64,000 nt of DNA from Phallusia mammillata (lineage: Eukaryota > Chordata > Ascidiacea > Phlebobranchia > Ascidiidae). The notes below the pieces were generated by a model. The model had not been told where the DNA came from, ran no database searches, and was given only the letters and a program-made list of their open reading frames with translations. A program made the translations under genes and the position numbers. How positions within the stretch are numbered: the stretch's first letter is position 1; each line of letters opens with the position of its first letter. Below, one piece after another: positions 44,401 through 56,200 of this stretch. Where the stretch lies: assembly GCA_003260075.1 (NCBI GenBank), contig QLIY01000489.1:27887-91886 (forward strand), written 5' to 3'.

Positions 44401-47400
44401 GCACAACCACCGATGGCAATGAGACGGCCTGTGTTCGTTGGAACTGTAAATATTAGCAAGGCTAGAAAACTAGGGGACATTTGTCACTTTATACACAGAA
44501 GCAACAATCAAATTTCAGTAGGCAACGATCTAATATCGCTCCATTGTCACGTTCGAATATCTACTCTGTCGGCGCGATGTTTGATAAATCCACGCACGCC
44601 TCTGTTTGGACGACGATATCGTTCAAATTGAACACTCAACAACACTAGGCTCCGGCGCATGCCACGTTCTATTGTGGATTACTGAAGGCACATAGTCTTG
44701 TACATCTTTGAAGAGGTCCTCAACATTAATCAGGCCAAGGCCGCATGCGCGCACCTGGGGGCCTGACAAACGCAAACACTCCGCTATTCGACGAGTCAAA
44801 GTACATCATCCAAGCCTTTGACCGGGCACAAAGCTTAGAATTTAAAGTCAATGCAAAGTTTGGGGAGAAGCGCAACCGTTTTGCTTTCCTCGTGACAGCG
44901 GAGGGTTTGAAGCGGTTTGCACGTTGAAGTCGATTGTCCGCGATGCGATTTGATAAATTGTTTCAAATCGTGCGAAATATGGGACAAACTCATCCCGGAC
45001 GCGATAGGAAATTGATCATTAAGGCAGTAAAACTTCCAAAGACTTGAGTGCCAACCTATTCTTATCTTTATTGCTTTGACATCTGGAAGGAGACATCCAC
45101 TGGCTTGTGACGGAGTATGGGACAATTCACATTAACATTCATTGCAATTCAGGTATTTCTGTCGCCGTGTCGCATTCTCTTTCTTTAAAGTAAAAATGAC
45201 AAATGCATTGGGACCCAATTGAAAAAGGATTGCTGGGGCCAAATTGGTTTAAAAATATTTATAATTACGGCGAAAATAATGAATACGAATACCACCATAC
45301 ACGTATTAGAAACGTATTCAAATGCAAGCAATAAGTGGGTCATTTGTCCTGTTATAACTGATAAAATAAAATAAAAAAGGGTTCTTCTTTTTTGCCACAT
45401 TTATCTATGCATTATGTATTCATACCTGAAGAACCATTACCAGCAGTGGCTGCAAATTGTGGATTTGTAAAAAAAACTTTTAAATAGGTCGGAAGTAAAT
45501 AAAACATGTACCTAAAAATAGACAGCAAAATGTAACTCAACAAGTGTGATGCAATGCATCCGATCGCTCTCTTGCGCCAAAAGCGTTTTTTAAAGTTCCG
45601 TTTGCGAGAAATCTCGGGCGTGGCAAAATATCTGCAAAGTGTCGTGCCACAGGGTACTTAAAAGAAGCGCTTGTCGACTTTTTCAGCCGATTTATTGTAC
45701 GCAATAAAACGTGACGTCAATGCCAGACAAGATGAGGTTAAATTTGTGTGTTCAACTTCGATAATTAGTTGCTCGGTGCAAGCAAGCGCTGCGCGCCGAA
45801 TGGGCAAAGAGATAACGGCGACGACCTTCGACCAAACAAATGTTTGTCCCGAGGACACCTTCCTATTGCCAGAGATGGCAAGCCAAACAACACGACACGG
45901 CGAAGTGATAGCGCGACTAAAGCAAACTTGACTCCCCGCTTGGAGCAAACACTTGCCCGACACTCGGGAATGTGCGTACTGATGCTGATGCTAACAGCTT
46001 CTAACCTAAACGAGTTGCAGGTATTCGGTTGTAGCGTTTTTTGTTTCACCAGACTATTATCAAGTATATTTCCTTTATTCAGCAAAGAAACAAACATAGT
46101 TCGTCAATTAGTTGCAAAACGTCTCAAAGTTTGGAGGCGAAATTAAACATCTAAAAAGTATATATTTGAAACAAAATCGCGGTTTTATACCATATCACTA
46201 CCAGAGAATACTAAACCAAGCAAACAATACAAATGCACTGATTGGCCTTCCGGAAATTGTTTAATAATGCGTGAAGAAATTGTTTCACATAACTGAAAAA
46301 AGTGAATTATCATGGTTACTGTTTGCAGTGACATCAATGGCGCCTTTAATAAACAATTCAGAGCGAGATCAGTGCCACTGTGTTTTTACTCCGTTGTCAT
46401 TTAATTAACATTATTTTTTTATATATTCACTAAATAATTTCTCATGATATTAACTTCGCCCGTGTTTTCTTTTATGCACGTTATGTGCACGTTTTGGGCT
46501 GTGTCAGATATCAATCTGTTTTCTGTTTTGTAGACTTCAAGATCAGAAGGTTATTTGCCAATGATCACGGTTGAGTTTGCCAAGAACGCGACACTTTGCA
46601 AACAGTTGTAAAATCGTGTAACCGTTTCAGTCGGGGGCGATGTGAATATTAGCTGCAAACTATGTTTGCCTTCAAGTAACAATTCCTAAATCGGACGGTG
46701 TCCACGTTTACAGAATATTTGGAATTTATAGGCCAGTGCAAAAATCTTTGTTAAAACGCTGAAAAGAAACCAAAAAGTTGGAAATCAAACTATCACCCTA
46801 CAAATGTACTAGTTATTGACACACGATTTTTACATTCATCATGGAAGATAATTCCGTTATTCTGCTTAATGTTAAACATTGAAACACGTTGTTAATTCTT
46901 TTACACAGCACGGGCAAGATGTTTCACATTGCACAAAAGACGAAAAACAAGTTTTCTTACCAAACCAAAGGTCGTTTCGCTTTCTTAATATCGGCGACGA
47001 ATCTTTGTCATGGAAGACAACATCACCTGGCAATCCAAAGGCTTTTCACACAACTATCTGTATTGTATTACGTGTCTGCGTACCCCGGTTCAAAGCAGGT
47101 CGTTCATCATCTGTTGCTATTCCAGGCTTGCGCTAACCCCTCTATCAATTCCGCCCGCCATTTTCCAATTGTCCGTCGCCGGGCTGTTTGCGAAGAGGCG
47201 CGCGTGTTGACGGCGGCGAAGATGTTACTCGTTTAGGGCGAATAATGAAGCGCGATATTTTGTTACAGGCCACGAATGGGAAGACAACACGCCAAAAACA
47301 CGTGACGTCGGCGTGTGACCAGAATAGCTCAATAGCAACTATTCAGTTCCGGATTTGAACTTTCAAAGACATGACATCAGGCCCCGCGCTATTGTGCATA

Positions 47401-49703
47401 GGATGATACGTTGTACAACATTGTAATACCTGGCGTGGTCAGGGTAAGGCACCTTCAAAGGGCACAGGAAGAAAACAACATACATACCTATACAAGAAAT
47501 TAAGGCGATTAGGTGACGAATGATGAGCAATTGATTGCGACAAAGTGACAATCGAGCACGGACGAGCTTGGCTGTACCATGCGCTACACAGATATGTGAC
47601 TAACCAATCGAAAGGCCGTTTGGCGAATAGCACTTTAACCATCATTAATTAATGAACAGATTGATGAAACAGTTGACCGTAAGTAGAGAAGTAGCTATTA
47701 AATTGCCCCTTAACAACTTAAATTCAATTCTCAACAAACATGGTAAGCCAAAAGCTTTCTTTCACAATTTGAACAACCATACACAAACTGTGAAGGCTAA
47801 TAAAACAGTAAGATGACGCGTGTAATTTAATGTGTTTGCAATATGTATTAAAGTTCATACCTTTTTGCTCCGAAGACCTCAAAATATTTGCACACGACGA
47901 ACAGTGCGAAGAGTGTAGTTTACATGTAACGAAACCAAAACAGACAAATGTAAACCAAAAGCTAATAAACTCTACTCCTGGGTAAATATAGGCAAACGTA
48001 AATTTATTGTTGAACAAATTATAACAATGAAAATAAAATAACTTTTACAACAAAGCATCATAAAATACTATTACCTGGACTTGACTTGTATTAACACTTA
48101 ATGGGGTGGCATGTAAAATAGTATAGATGTCTTTAATACTAGCAATTTTTAAGGTAAAATGTAACTGCACAATTACAAAGGCCTAGGACGAAATTAGGTT
48201 TTTATGGAGTGAGCTTATAAGTTATGAACCTCAACCACCGTGCAAATAAATGCCCAAAAAATTGAGGGGAAGCCATTTTGCGGTGACAACTTACCCGGCG
48301 ATTAGGTCAAAACTATTTTTATTGCGACTTTATATTCGTTGTTATGAAAAATATATCAAAAAAAAACTGACGACCTTAACAACACCATACTCACAGGTCA
48401 CAGCAATCTACCATTAACAATTGCCCATCTTTTTTAACCACAATCAGTACCAAAGACACATTCCAAGTAAAACGTTTGTTACGTTTTAATTGTTAGTTTA
48501 ACACATGCTGTTTGCGTTTACAAAAACTCGCTCGAACGGAACAGAACCTGCTGTAATCTTGCCTTCCCAGTTCTCACTCCGTAAGTACGCGCCCAGACAG
48601 TTGCTTTTTCGTCAATTGCAGAGTCTTCGAACAACTTTAACCGACGAGAAACTGTCTAATCGACTTTGTTTCCGATTATCTACTAAGTTATTTATTCCTG
48701 GGGCTTGTTGAATCTGAATGAAGGAAGTCTAACTTCCTAAAATTAAGCCATTCACTACTTTCCAAGACGAGTCGAAAAGTGACAAGCCTTTCCTCTGCTT
48801 ATTGGTTGTAACTTTAGTTGCCGCGTTATGTTTTTTTTTTTGAGGATCGGGCACCAGTTTCATTGCAACCAAACTGAATTAAATCAAAAGACATGCGCAT
48901 ACATATCTTTAAAAGATTGTAACGTTTTAAAAACAGTAAATAATTTGATTCAACCTATCGCGTAAACCTCAATAATAAATACATTGCTCCTAGTGAGACT
49001 TTTACATACTTTTGACGAACACTTATTAATCTGTTAGCTTTTCACACAAGAAGTCTATTAACCTTGGTTTAAAGTCGAACTTATCTACCCATCTACCACA
49101 GGCCAAGTCTGTGGTGGTAATTTGCGCAATAATTATACCGCAACGGCACTTGAGCAAAGTCTCAACTGCCTCCTGTGTTATCGCTCTGCATGCGAATCCC
49201 CAGTAATCACCTTGAGCAAATGCTTAGAGTGTTTATTCTAGATACACTACATCCAGGTATCCCCTGTGCCAGGTACAAGACACAAGTTTGTCAATGTTGA
49301 AAGATAGCGGTCAACATTGTTTCAACACCCATACCGTTAATCAATCGGTGTGGGTACACAGTGTTGCAATCTCATAGGATCCTTTTTGTTATGACCAAAT
49401 GCGAGAATACGTGTAGGCTAAGTGAGTTAGTTTGTAAGTTTATGGCATTGTATCAGTATAGTTTACAATGTCACTTTGAATCCTTTTTTATATTTGTCAA
49501 TTTGTGACATTTTTAAGTTGACATTTACTGCAACATAGCAATCGCATTTGAGTCTACTCTTTTGCTCCCACTAGCAATTGTTTTTTCGACCAGTAAATGT
49601 TAACGGCCACATGTCATCGACAGGTTTAGATACTGTCTGTCATAAGGTATTGCACTTATGCCACACAAAAACCCGTAAGCAAGTTTGTATTTAGCTAAAA
49701 ATT

Positions 49704-50894
49704 GTGACACAAAATAGTGATTCGTCCAGTAATATATTAGGCCTACGGGTAGTGTTCGGATTCAAAATATACGTTCACATTTTTGAAGAAGTAATTGCAA
49801 GTGAAAGGTCAATGCCCCCTGAACTGGCCTATGTAAGGTCAGACTACATGTTTGACTTTGATCCAATCAGTGGAACAGCCCCACCAAAACAAATCGAGAT
49901 CAATACAATGTCAGTGAGCTTTGGTGGCATCGGCACACAGAAAATGTGTGACATTCACAAAAGAGTGTTGGGGAAAGCCAACCTCCCAGATCTGGTTTTG
50001 CAATTGCCTCAAAATCCAGAAAACCAAAAAGTTGCTGAAGGTTTTGTGAAAGCTTGGAAACTTTATGGAAATCCAAATGCTGCAATGATTTTTCTACTGG
50101 GCGATTTTGAAACCAATACCTATGACCAACGTGCATTTGAATATGCTATAAACAACATCAATCCTGAAATTAAAATCAAGGGGGTAAAGTTTAGCAGCCT
50201 TCCTGGAAGAACTCAACTGTCAAATGATGGAACATTTTCCATAGATGGAGAAGAAGTGGGGCTTTTATATTTTCGAGCTGCTTTACAACCACATCATTAT
50301 GCTTCTGAAGAGATTTGGAAAATACGCAAAGACATGGAATTTAGCCGTGCAATAAAATGTCCATCAGTTGGACAACAATTGTTTGGATCAAAGAAAATGC
50401 AGGAGATTTTTGCGAGGAAAGAAGTAGTGGAACAATTTGTGGGTGAAACTGCTGCCGCTAATATTAGGCGAACATTTTCAGGTCTTTACTCTTTGGAAAT
50501 GAATGAGGAAGGCGATTCCGTGGTCAAGATGGCAATTGAAAATCCACAAAAATATGTTTTGAAACCACAACGCGAAGGGGGAGGAAACAACATTTATGGC
50601 GAAGATATTGCAAAACTGTTGAGAGAAATAGGAAACGACAGCCGACGTAGTGCCTACATCCTCATGGACCTTATCAATCCAAAACCGACTCCGAACTATG
50701 CAATATGTGGTGGAACCGCCACAAAGGAAGAAGTTGTTTCGGAATTAGGAATATACGGAGTCTACCTTGCCTGCGGCGACAAGATGTTGGAGAATTACGC
50801 TGCTGGACATTTGCTCCGTTCGAAACCCAAGGACCAGAATGATGGCGGCGTTGCGACAGGAGTTGCAATGTTGGACTCCCCGCTGCTTGTCTAG
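49704..50894 (+). CDS. GSS: Glutathione synthetase, single-exon body lacking the N-terminal region
   Basis: Eukaryotic glutathione synthetase joins gamma-glutamylcysteine and glycine using ATP, in the cytosol. The 396-codon frame matches the animal enzyme from its VRSDYM motif to the end. It shows the substrate-binding QIEINT.S.SFGG block, DQRAFEYAI, VLLYFR-like GLLYFRAA, the ATP-grasp glycine loop YVLKPQREGGGNNIYGE, SELGIYGVYL and the C-terminal HLLRSKPKDQNDGGVATGVA. About 90 residues of the usual N-terminus are missing. The first codons given here are uncertain, and a splice acceptor could sit at 49740 (TATATTAG). No intron interrupts the rest, although animal orthologues usually have many, and no stop or frameshift is present. 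It may be a gene with one or more unseen upstream exons, or a 5'-truncated retrocopy. Confidence 0.87.
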   Translation: MTQNSDSSSNILGLRVVFGFKIYVHIFEEVIASERSMPPELAYVRSDYMFDFDPISGTAPPKQIEINTMSVSFGGIGTQKMCDIHKRVLGKANLPDLVLQLPQNPENQKVAEGFVKAWKLYGNPNAAMIFLLGDFETNTYDQRAFEYAINNINPEIKIKGVKFSSLPGRTQLSNDGTFSIDGEEVGLLYFRAALQPHHYASEEIWKIRKDMEFSRAIKCPSVGQQLFGSKKMQEIFARKEVVEQFVGETAAANIRRTFSGLYSLEMNEEGDSVVKMAIENPQKYVLKPQREGGGNNIYGEDIAKLLREIGNDSRRSAYILMDLINPKPTPNYAICGGTATKEEVVSELGIYGVYLACGDKMLENYAAGHLLRSKPKDQNDGGVATGVAMLDSPLLV

Positions 50895-51847
50895 ATGTGC
50901 CCTATTTTAACACTTGCAGTAGTCTACTATTTTTGCTGTAAAACGACTTGTGACCAAAAAAGGCGGTATTCGTTTTTTTTTAATTTTGACGGTAGTCAAA
51001 AGTGACACTGAGTCAAAAGGGGGAATTAAATAATGTGAAAAGGAAAATTTGTGGAAGAACTTGGTATTGCTTGAAGGTATTTTTTTGAATACCAGCTAAC
51101 TGCATTTAACTAATTTCGACTTATTGAAACATTATGAGCAGCTGGAATAGTTAACAACCGACAACCTAACCATTGTTAACCATACTTAAAAAGTGAAAAT
51201 TCCCACAAGGCTTGGGCTTTTGTAAATTTTTTCCACGAACCTCAATTAATCCAATACTGCCAGCTAGCGGATACAAATTCTAGCTGGTACATTTCTGTCA
51301 CGGCCCGAAGGTTCGTTTTTTGCACATATTATCCTACGCGTATAATAATAACAGTAGCCTACAGTTTTAACAAATAGCAAGTAACCCAGTCCTACATATC
51401 AAACAACGTAAATATATGTGCGTATCAATGACCAAGAATAATCAACCATTGTTGAAAGCTCGCCTAAATGTGTCAAAATAAAACCAAACTGGTCAAAATA
51501 ATAGGATAAATTCTACACAATATACGTGCTCTAACTTATTATTTACATGTTAAATGTATATTCTGTGCAGAATTTGCATCAAATTAGCAACTTTATCTTC
51601 TTGGAGTATTTTCTTTGAATAATTGTATGAGTATAAGTTTCCTTAGAGTACACTTCCAAGTTTGCGCGTACAATTTGAAAAAGCTCTACACACAACAAAT
51701 TTATCATCTAAATGTGAAGTAACATTGTATAGCACAACGTCAATGGGTCACTGCATGATCAACGGGGTATAGAAACCTGTAAACACGATGGAGTTAGAAA
51801 CGTGAACAGGTTTTCTGACACAAAATCTTACCATCAAATATTTGTGG
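50895..51847. other. Convergent intergenic region
   Basis: AT-rich DNA between the glutathione synthetase stop and the stop of the minus-strand unknown gene, probably both 3' UTRs. I see no other gene. Confidence 0.45.
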
Positions 51848-52807
51848 TTAGTGGCCCCAAAGTGAGTCGTCAGTCAACAAAGTACTTTCGCCACTCGCCT
51901 GGCTGTGGTTTTCCGCACAATCTGCTTCCTCCTCTGAATAAAACAAATGTTTTTAAACAAGATTAGAAGCAATGTCAGCAAGTGAACTTGACACTAGTTA
52001 CAAAAATCAAACCATCCAAACATTACTTGTTTTCAGCAGTCTCTTCGACTTTCGCGGTGGTGCTTTCTTTATAGGAGTTTTGCTTGCCGAGAAAAACAAG
52101 TCGTCCAACTCAGTGGTGGGTTCAACACAACTTTTTGCTTCAATACCAGCGGGATTCTCAACTGGCGGGGAACTTACAGTCGGAGTCAGCAATAAACTAT
52201 CATCAGAGGCAAACGGCGGAGTATCCAACAACGTCTCTGACCCAGTACTCTCACCATCTTTTAATTCATTTGTTGACGGTTTTATTTTCTCCGGCATTGT
52301 ATCAGACTCCAAACTTTGCGAAGAATCTGCAAAAACGATTCCGGTTCCGCGTAATCTGGCTGAGCGTCGAAACGCTTTAGGTGTAGCATGTTTAGTCACT
52401 TTTGCTTTTCTTGATGTCCTGGGTTTAAACTCAGGTGGGCTATCGTTTTCAATTTCTATTTCTGCATTATCATCGGCCGCCGATAGCTGAACCGGAGGGT
52501 TCTTGCGTCGTTTTTGCGGTTTGTGCCGAGTCACCCTTTTTGGCTTGGCACTTTTAGCACGATCTGCTGACGTGTCGGTCTGGGATAGCTCACTTTCACT
52601 TGAAAATGGAAAAATATCATAAGCGGGTTTTCGGCGTCTGGAGTTTCGTTTAGGTTTGTTCACTATTTGAACGGGGCTGACTTCAGCGTTCGGAAGAGGC
52701 TTAAGCTCTAATTCTTCGGCAAACAGTCGATGCCAAACCTGAGATGCCGTCTCCACATCGTCGCTTTCATCGCTTATGTCGCTGCAATCTATGTTGAGTG
52801 CGTCCAT
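51848..52807 (-). CDS. Unrecognised charged protein, probably nuclear
   Basis: I do not recognise this gene. Two coding exons fit: 52807-52027 (donor AA|GTAATG) and 51933-51848, 288 aa in all. If the donor is not used, the frame instead runs on to a stop at 52007. The N-terminus is acidic (SDISDESDDVE). It is followed by basic clusters that look like nuclear localisation or AT-hook-like segments (KRNSRRRKP, KRVTRHKPQKRRKNP, FRRSARLRG), then a serine/threonine/proline-rich acidic stretch and a basic block KKAPPRKSKRLLK. The end is LLTDDSLWGH. Low complexity suggests disorder. A perfect 3' splice acceptor (TTTGTGTTTCAG) ends 10 bases before the ATG, with no upstream coding exon. The CALHM gene ends just upstream on the same strand, so the two may be co-transcribed. 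Confidence 0.7.
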
Positions 52808-52956
52808 TTAATACGATCTGAAACACAAACATCATTTAAAAAATGTAGTTTGCACAACCGGAGCGCGTATGCAAGATTCTTAAGTTAAAGCACAATGCCT
52901 ATAGTGGTACGTTTTGTACGTATAGAAGATAAAAAACAAACAGAGATAGAAATCAC

Positions 52957-52962
52957 TTTATT
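52957..52962 (-). terminator. Poly(A) signal of the CALHM gene
   Basis: AATAAA on the minus strand, about 330 bases past the CALHM stop and about 140 bases before the splice acceptor of the next gene downstream. Confidence 0.5.
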
Positions 52963-53294
52963 CGAGTACATTGTGCAGCAATAAACATGCAATATAGGAT
53001 GTCCATTCATCGGTTTAACATGTACATTGTTAGTAAACACACGCCTACTCACATACAGCGGTTTAGAAATAAAATAACATGGTAAATGTACTTTATACAG
53101 TTAACATGTTAGGTTGCAATCAAAACGGGCAGCACAATCTATAAAATTCCAAGCAACATGGTATAGTTATACACGAAATCAACGATATTACAATTTCCTT
53201 CCACTATTATCGCAAAACCAATGCACAGCATTCTCTTCAGTTCCTTAACAACATGTCAAACGTGCAATGGGAGTAATTCCAGAAAATATATTCT

Positions 53295-56200
53295 TCAGTC
53301 TTCCGAAAGAAGAGGTTCTTCATCGTCAGCCTGCAGCGTGACTTCATTTTCCTGTCCTCCATCCACCTGCTCCATCCCTTCAGCACCACCATCTTCTTCC
53401 TCATCCAGCTTTTCAAAGAGGATCACTTTGTCTCCCACCGGCACAGGGTCCTCATCGTCATCATCCGGAACACGCAAGTCTTCTCTCGAGTAAGTTCCTC
53501 CGAAGTCTCCAAGAGAAGTCTCTCTAACGGCTGGTCGTTTCTCTTCTGGCTCTTCAGTCGGCTCCTCAACAGGAGTGGGAGCACGCGGTTTATGAACAGG
53601 AGGAGCAACAAGATCTTGTTTCTGTGGAGGAGGAGGAATGGCAAGAGCAATAACGGTTGACTGAGTGGGTTGAGGGAAGACTACGGTGGGTTGTGGGGCA
53701 ATTTGTACGGCAGGAGAAGCTGATGTGGCAGGTTTTGATGGATCAACGACTTTGACATCGGGTACGATGTCTTCTTTTGGCTGCGCTGTTTTTTCTTGAG
53801 CAGGTGTTTGCTGATTCTTGGCCTCCTCGAATGTATCCTTTTTCATCTCGACTGGTTTTTGGGTTTTTAGCACGGTCTTCTTTGACCCACCCATTGGGCC
53901 CATTGGAATTACCGTCGGTGCGTTTCCACCACCACTCGCATTGTTTGCAGCTGAAAATACAAATGTGCTGTTTGTTAAAACGGAAATAGGCTAAAATATG
54001 TTTATAGTTTATATGTAACGTTTAAAGTACTTCATAAAAACAGGGCAACAAAATGTATAAATTCACACAGGAAACAACCAAAATAAGTTGCAGGAAACCA
54101 AGATACTTATATTTCTTGTAGGGTCTGATTGACATTTCAGTTATTGTACGTGTTTCGTGTTTGTTCTCAAACACAACAAAGTAAAAAAAAAACAGTTACA
54201 CATTTGTTAAATCAAAGCAGCTGACGGTATATGCTGTAGTGCGGTATTACCATTTAAACGAAGCATAACATTGTAATGCACAAAGCGAAAAAAGACGGCG
54301 TATAGTTCATGACTTGTGCTGTGTGCACTCAAGTTGGAATGTTTTAATTGACAGGTTGTTATCATAAGAGTCTTGGTTGCCGGCAACTGGAAGCTGTAAG
54401 ATGTAGGTGGCACTTGTCTCGTTTTTAGATATTAGCTGGTGGCACTAAGCTACATTCCAATGTAAGCCCAATACGTTAGTTGTCCAGGTACGAAATAGTG
54501 GGTTTGGTCAGAACCGAACATTGTCTGACTGATTGAGTACCGAACATGCTACGTTGTATTATGACGTAACAATATATCAATTCATGGGAAGTTCGTTTTT
54601 ATTTCTTGATGTTTCCGCTTACAAAACTGCCCAGGCAGAGATAAGTCTTTTGATCCTTGCTGTGAAACGAAAAACTACCTCCATTGTAAACATTGGGTTT
54701 GGCTTCTGTTGACCCAATCTGTATCATCTACAAAATCTGATACATCTGCCTGCGCTTAAAACTTACGCTTCTTCTTTCCCGCAAATGGGCGTTTAGTTTT
54801 CATAGCAGCATCAGAAACCAATCCAACGTCAGCGCTGGCATCTTCGGCTGCTCTCAGTTCACGATTGACGAATTTGTGGAGGGGACTGTAGATAGCTCTG
54901 CCTCGTTTGCTCCTTGTCACCTGTAAGGTACATTAAAATTAACAGCTTTTTAAACTTAAAGTCTTTCAGATATTAAAAAGTAATTTCCGTGCACTACAAC
55001 ATACTTTCAAAAAGGTTATTACATTGTTAAGTTTCTTTAGATTTCTACTGTATGTGGTATTCAATATTGAAATTAAACGTCTACAAATAAACAGCAATGC
55101 TTCGGTAGCAGCAGAAAATGGATTGTCAATGGTGACACGATGTTAGACGTAAAATCACGTCGTAGTAACGCTGTAAAAGTGCCAAGACCATTAACTGCAT
55201 TACAACCTTTATAAAGTAGGAAATCTATACAAAACGACTTCTTTGCCTGGAGGCCTTATCGCAAGTTGCGGGCTACGCCGATTTGTTTTGACATGAATCA
55301 AATCTCTTAAGTCGCAGATCGATTGTCAGTCAATTTTTAATGTCGATCACACACAGATTTAGGCTTGACCCAATGATAGAAAAAATAGCAATGAAGTGAA
55401 TGAAACCACATGACATGTATATCAAACCAGCGTAGAAACTAATCATTTGGTTTTAACAAACCAAACTTCAGGAAACAACATTTGTAATTTGAAGGACGCG
55501 CATTAAGTCTCTTGAGTGGACAAAACCAAGTCAAACACAAATACTTAAACACTGTAGTACAGACGAACGTTGACATTCAAAAGTCGAGACATAGGATTTT
55601 AAGAATCTCACAAATGAAATCTTGTTAGTATCGTTGTATTTCTGAACCTTTCTAGTGTCGGAATTTAAACTTTAAGCACGGAAAGTGCAGTCAATTTTAC
55701 GGTCGCTTACCAAGCCGTGACGAAAAACAAACACAACACGCAGAGGCGGTGATGCGTAACGGATTTAGGTATACGAAATATTTCAGTAACATAATACCCT
55801 TACAAACCAAGAACTCGTTTAACGAAACACAAGCCATTACCGACTTAAGTTACTCAAAGGGGCTGCATTGAAAACTAACAAGGTAACGTCGAAGAGCAAT
55901 CCTATGTTAAACCCAAAACGTAGGCTTATAATCTGGAGTCCCTCGCTTTCACCAAAGGAATTTCACATGCCAAGGGCGACGAAATGGGACATTGTCAAGG
56001 CGCCTCACTGACCATATACCAACCGCCAATATAACGCCGGGACTGGTGAAACTGGTCAAAAGAGAGAAAAGTCGCATACACCCCCCCCCCCACGGCGCCT
56101 CACTGACCATATACCAACCGCCAATATAACGCCGGGACCTATATAGTCTATGTAAGTGAAACTGGTCAAAAGAGAGAAAAGCCGCATACCGTTTGCATAT

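Larger units (their letters stand above)
29427..49703. other. Large region without recognised genes upstream of MECOM copy B
   Basis: About 20 kb in a window that otherwise has a gene every few kb. Open frames up to 150 codons occur (for example 33568-33954 +, 33712-34164 -, 33967-34410 +), but they overlap one another on both strands, resemble no family and lie in GC-richer, CpG-containing DNA, where chance frames are longer. A pyrimidine-rich tract lies near 30700-30766, a large inverted repeat at 37836-38024 and a 66-base C run at 41394-41459. It may hold distal promoters or enhancers of the transcription factor gene, or non-coding RNAs. None can be proved by eye. Confidence 0.5.

Noticed and set aside
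29427-49703. tRNA, rRNA or CRISPR-like arrays in the gene-poor region
   Set aside because: I found no cloverleaf with internal promoter boxes, no rRNA-like sequence and no regularly spaced repeats by eye.
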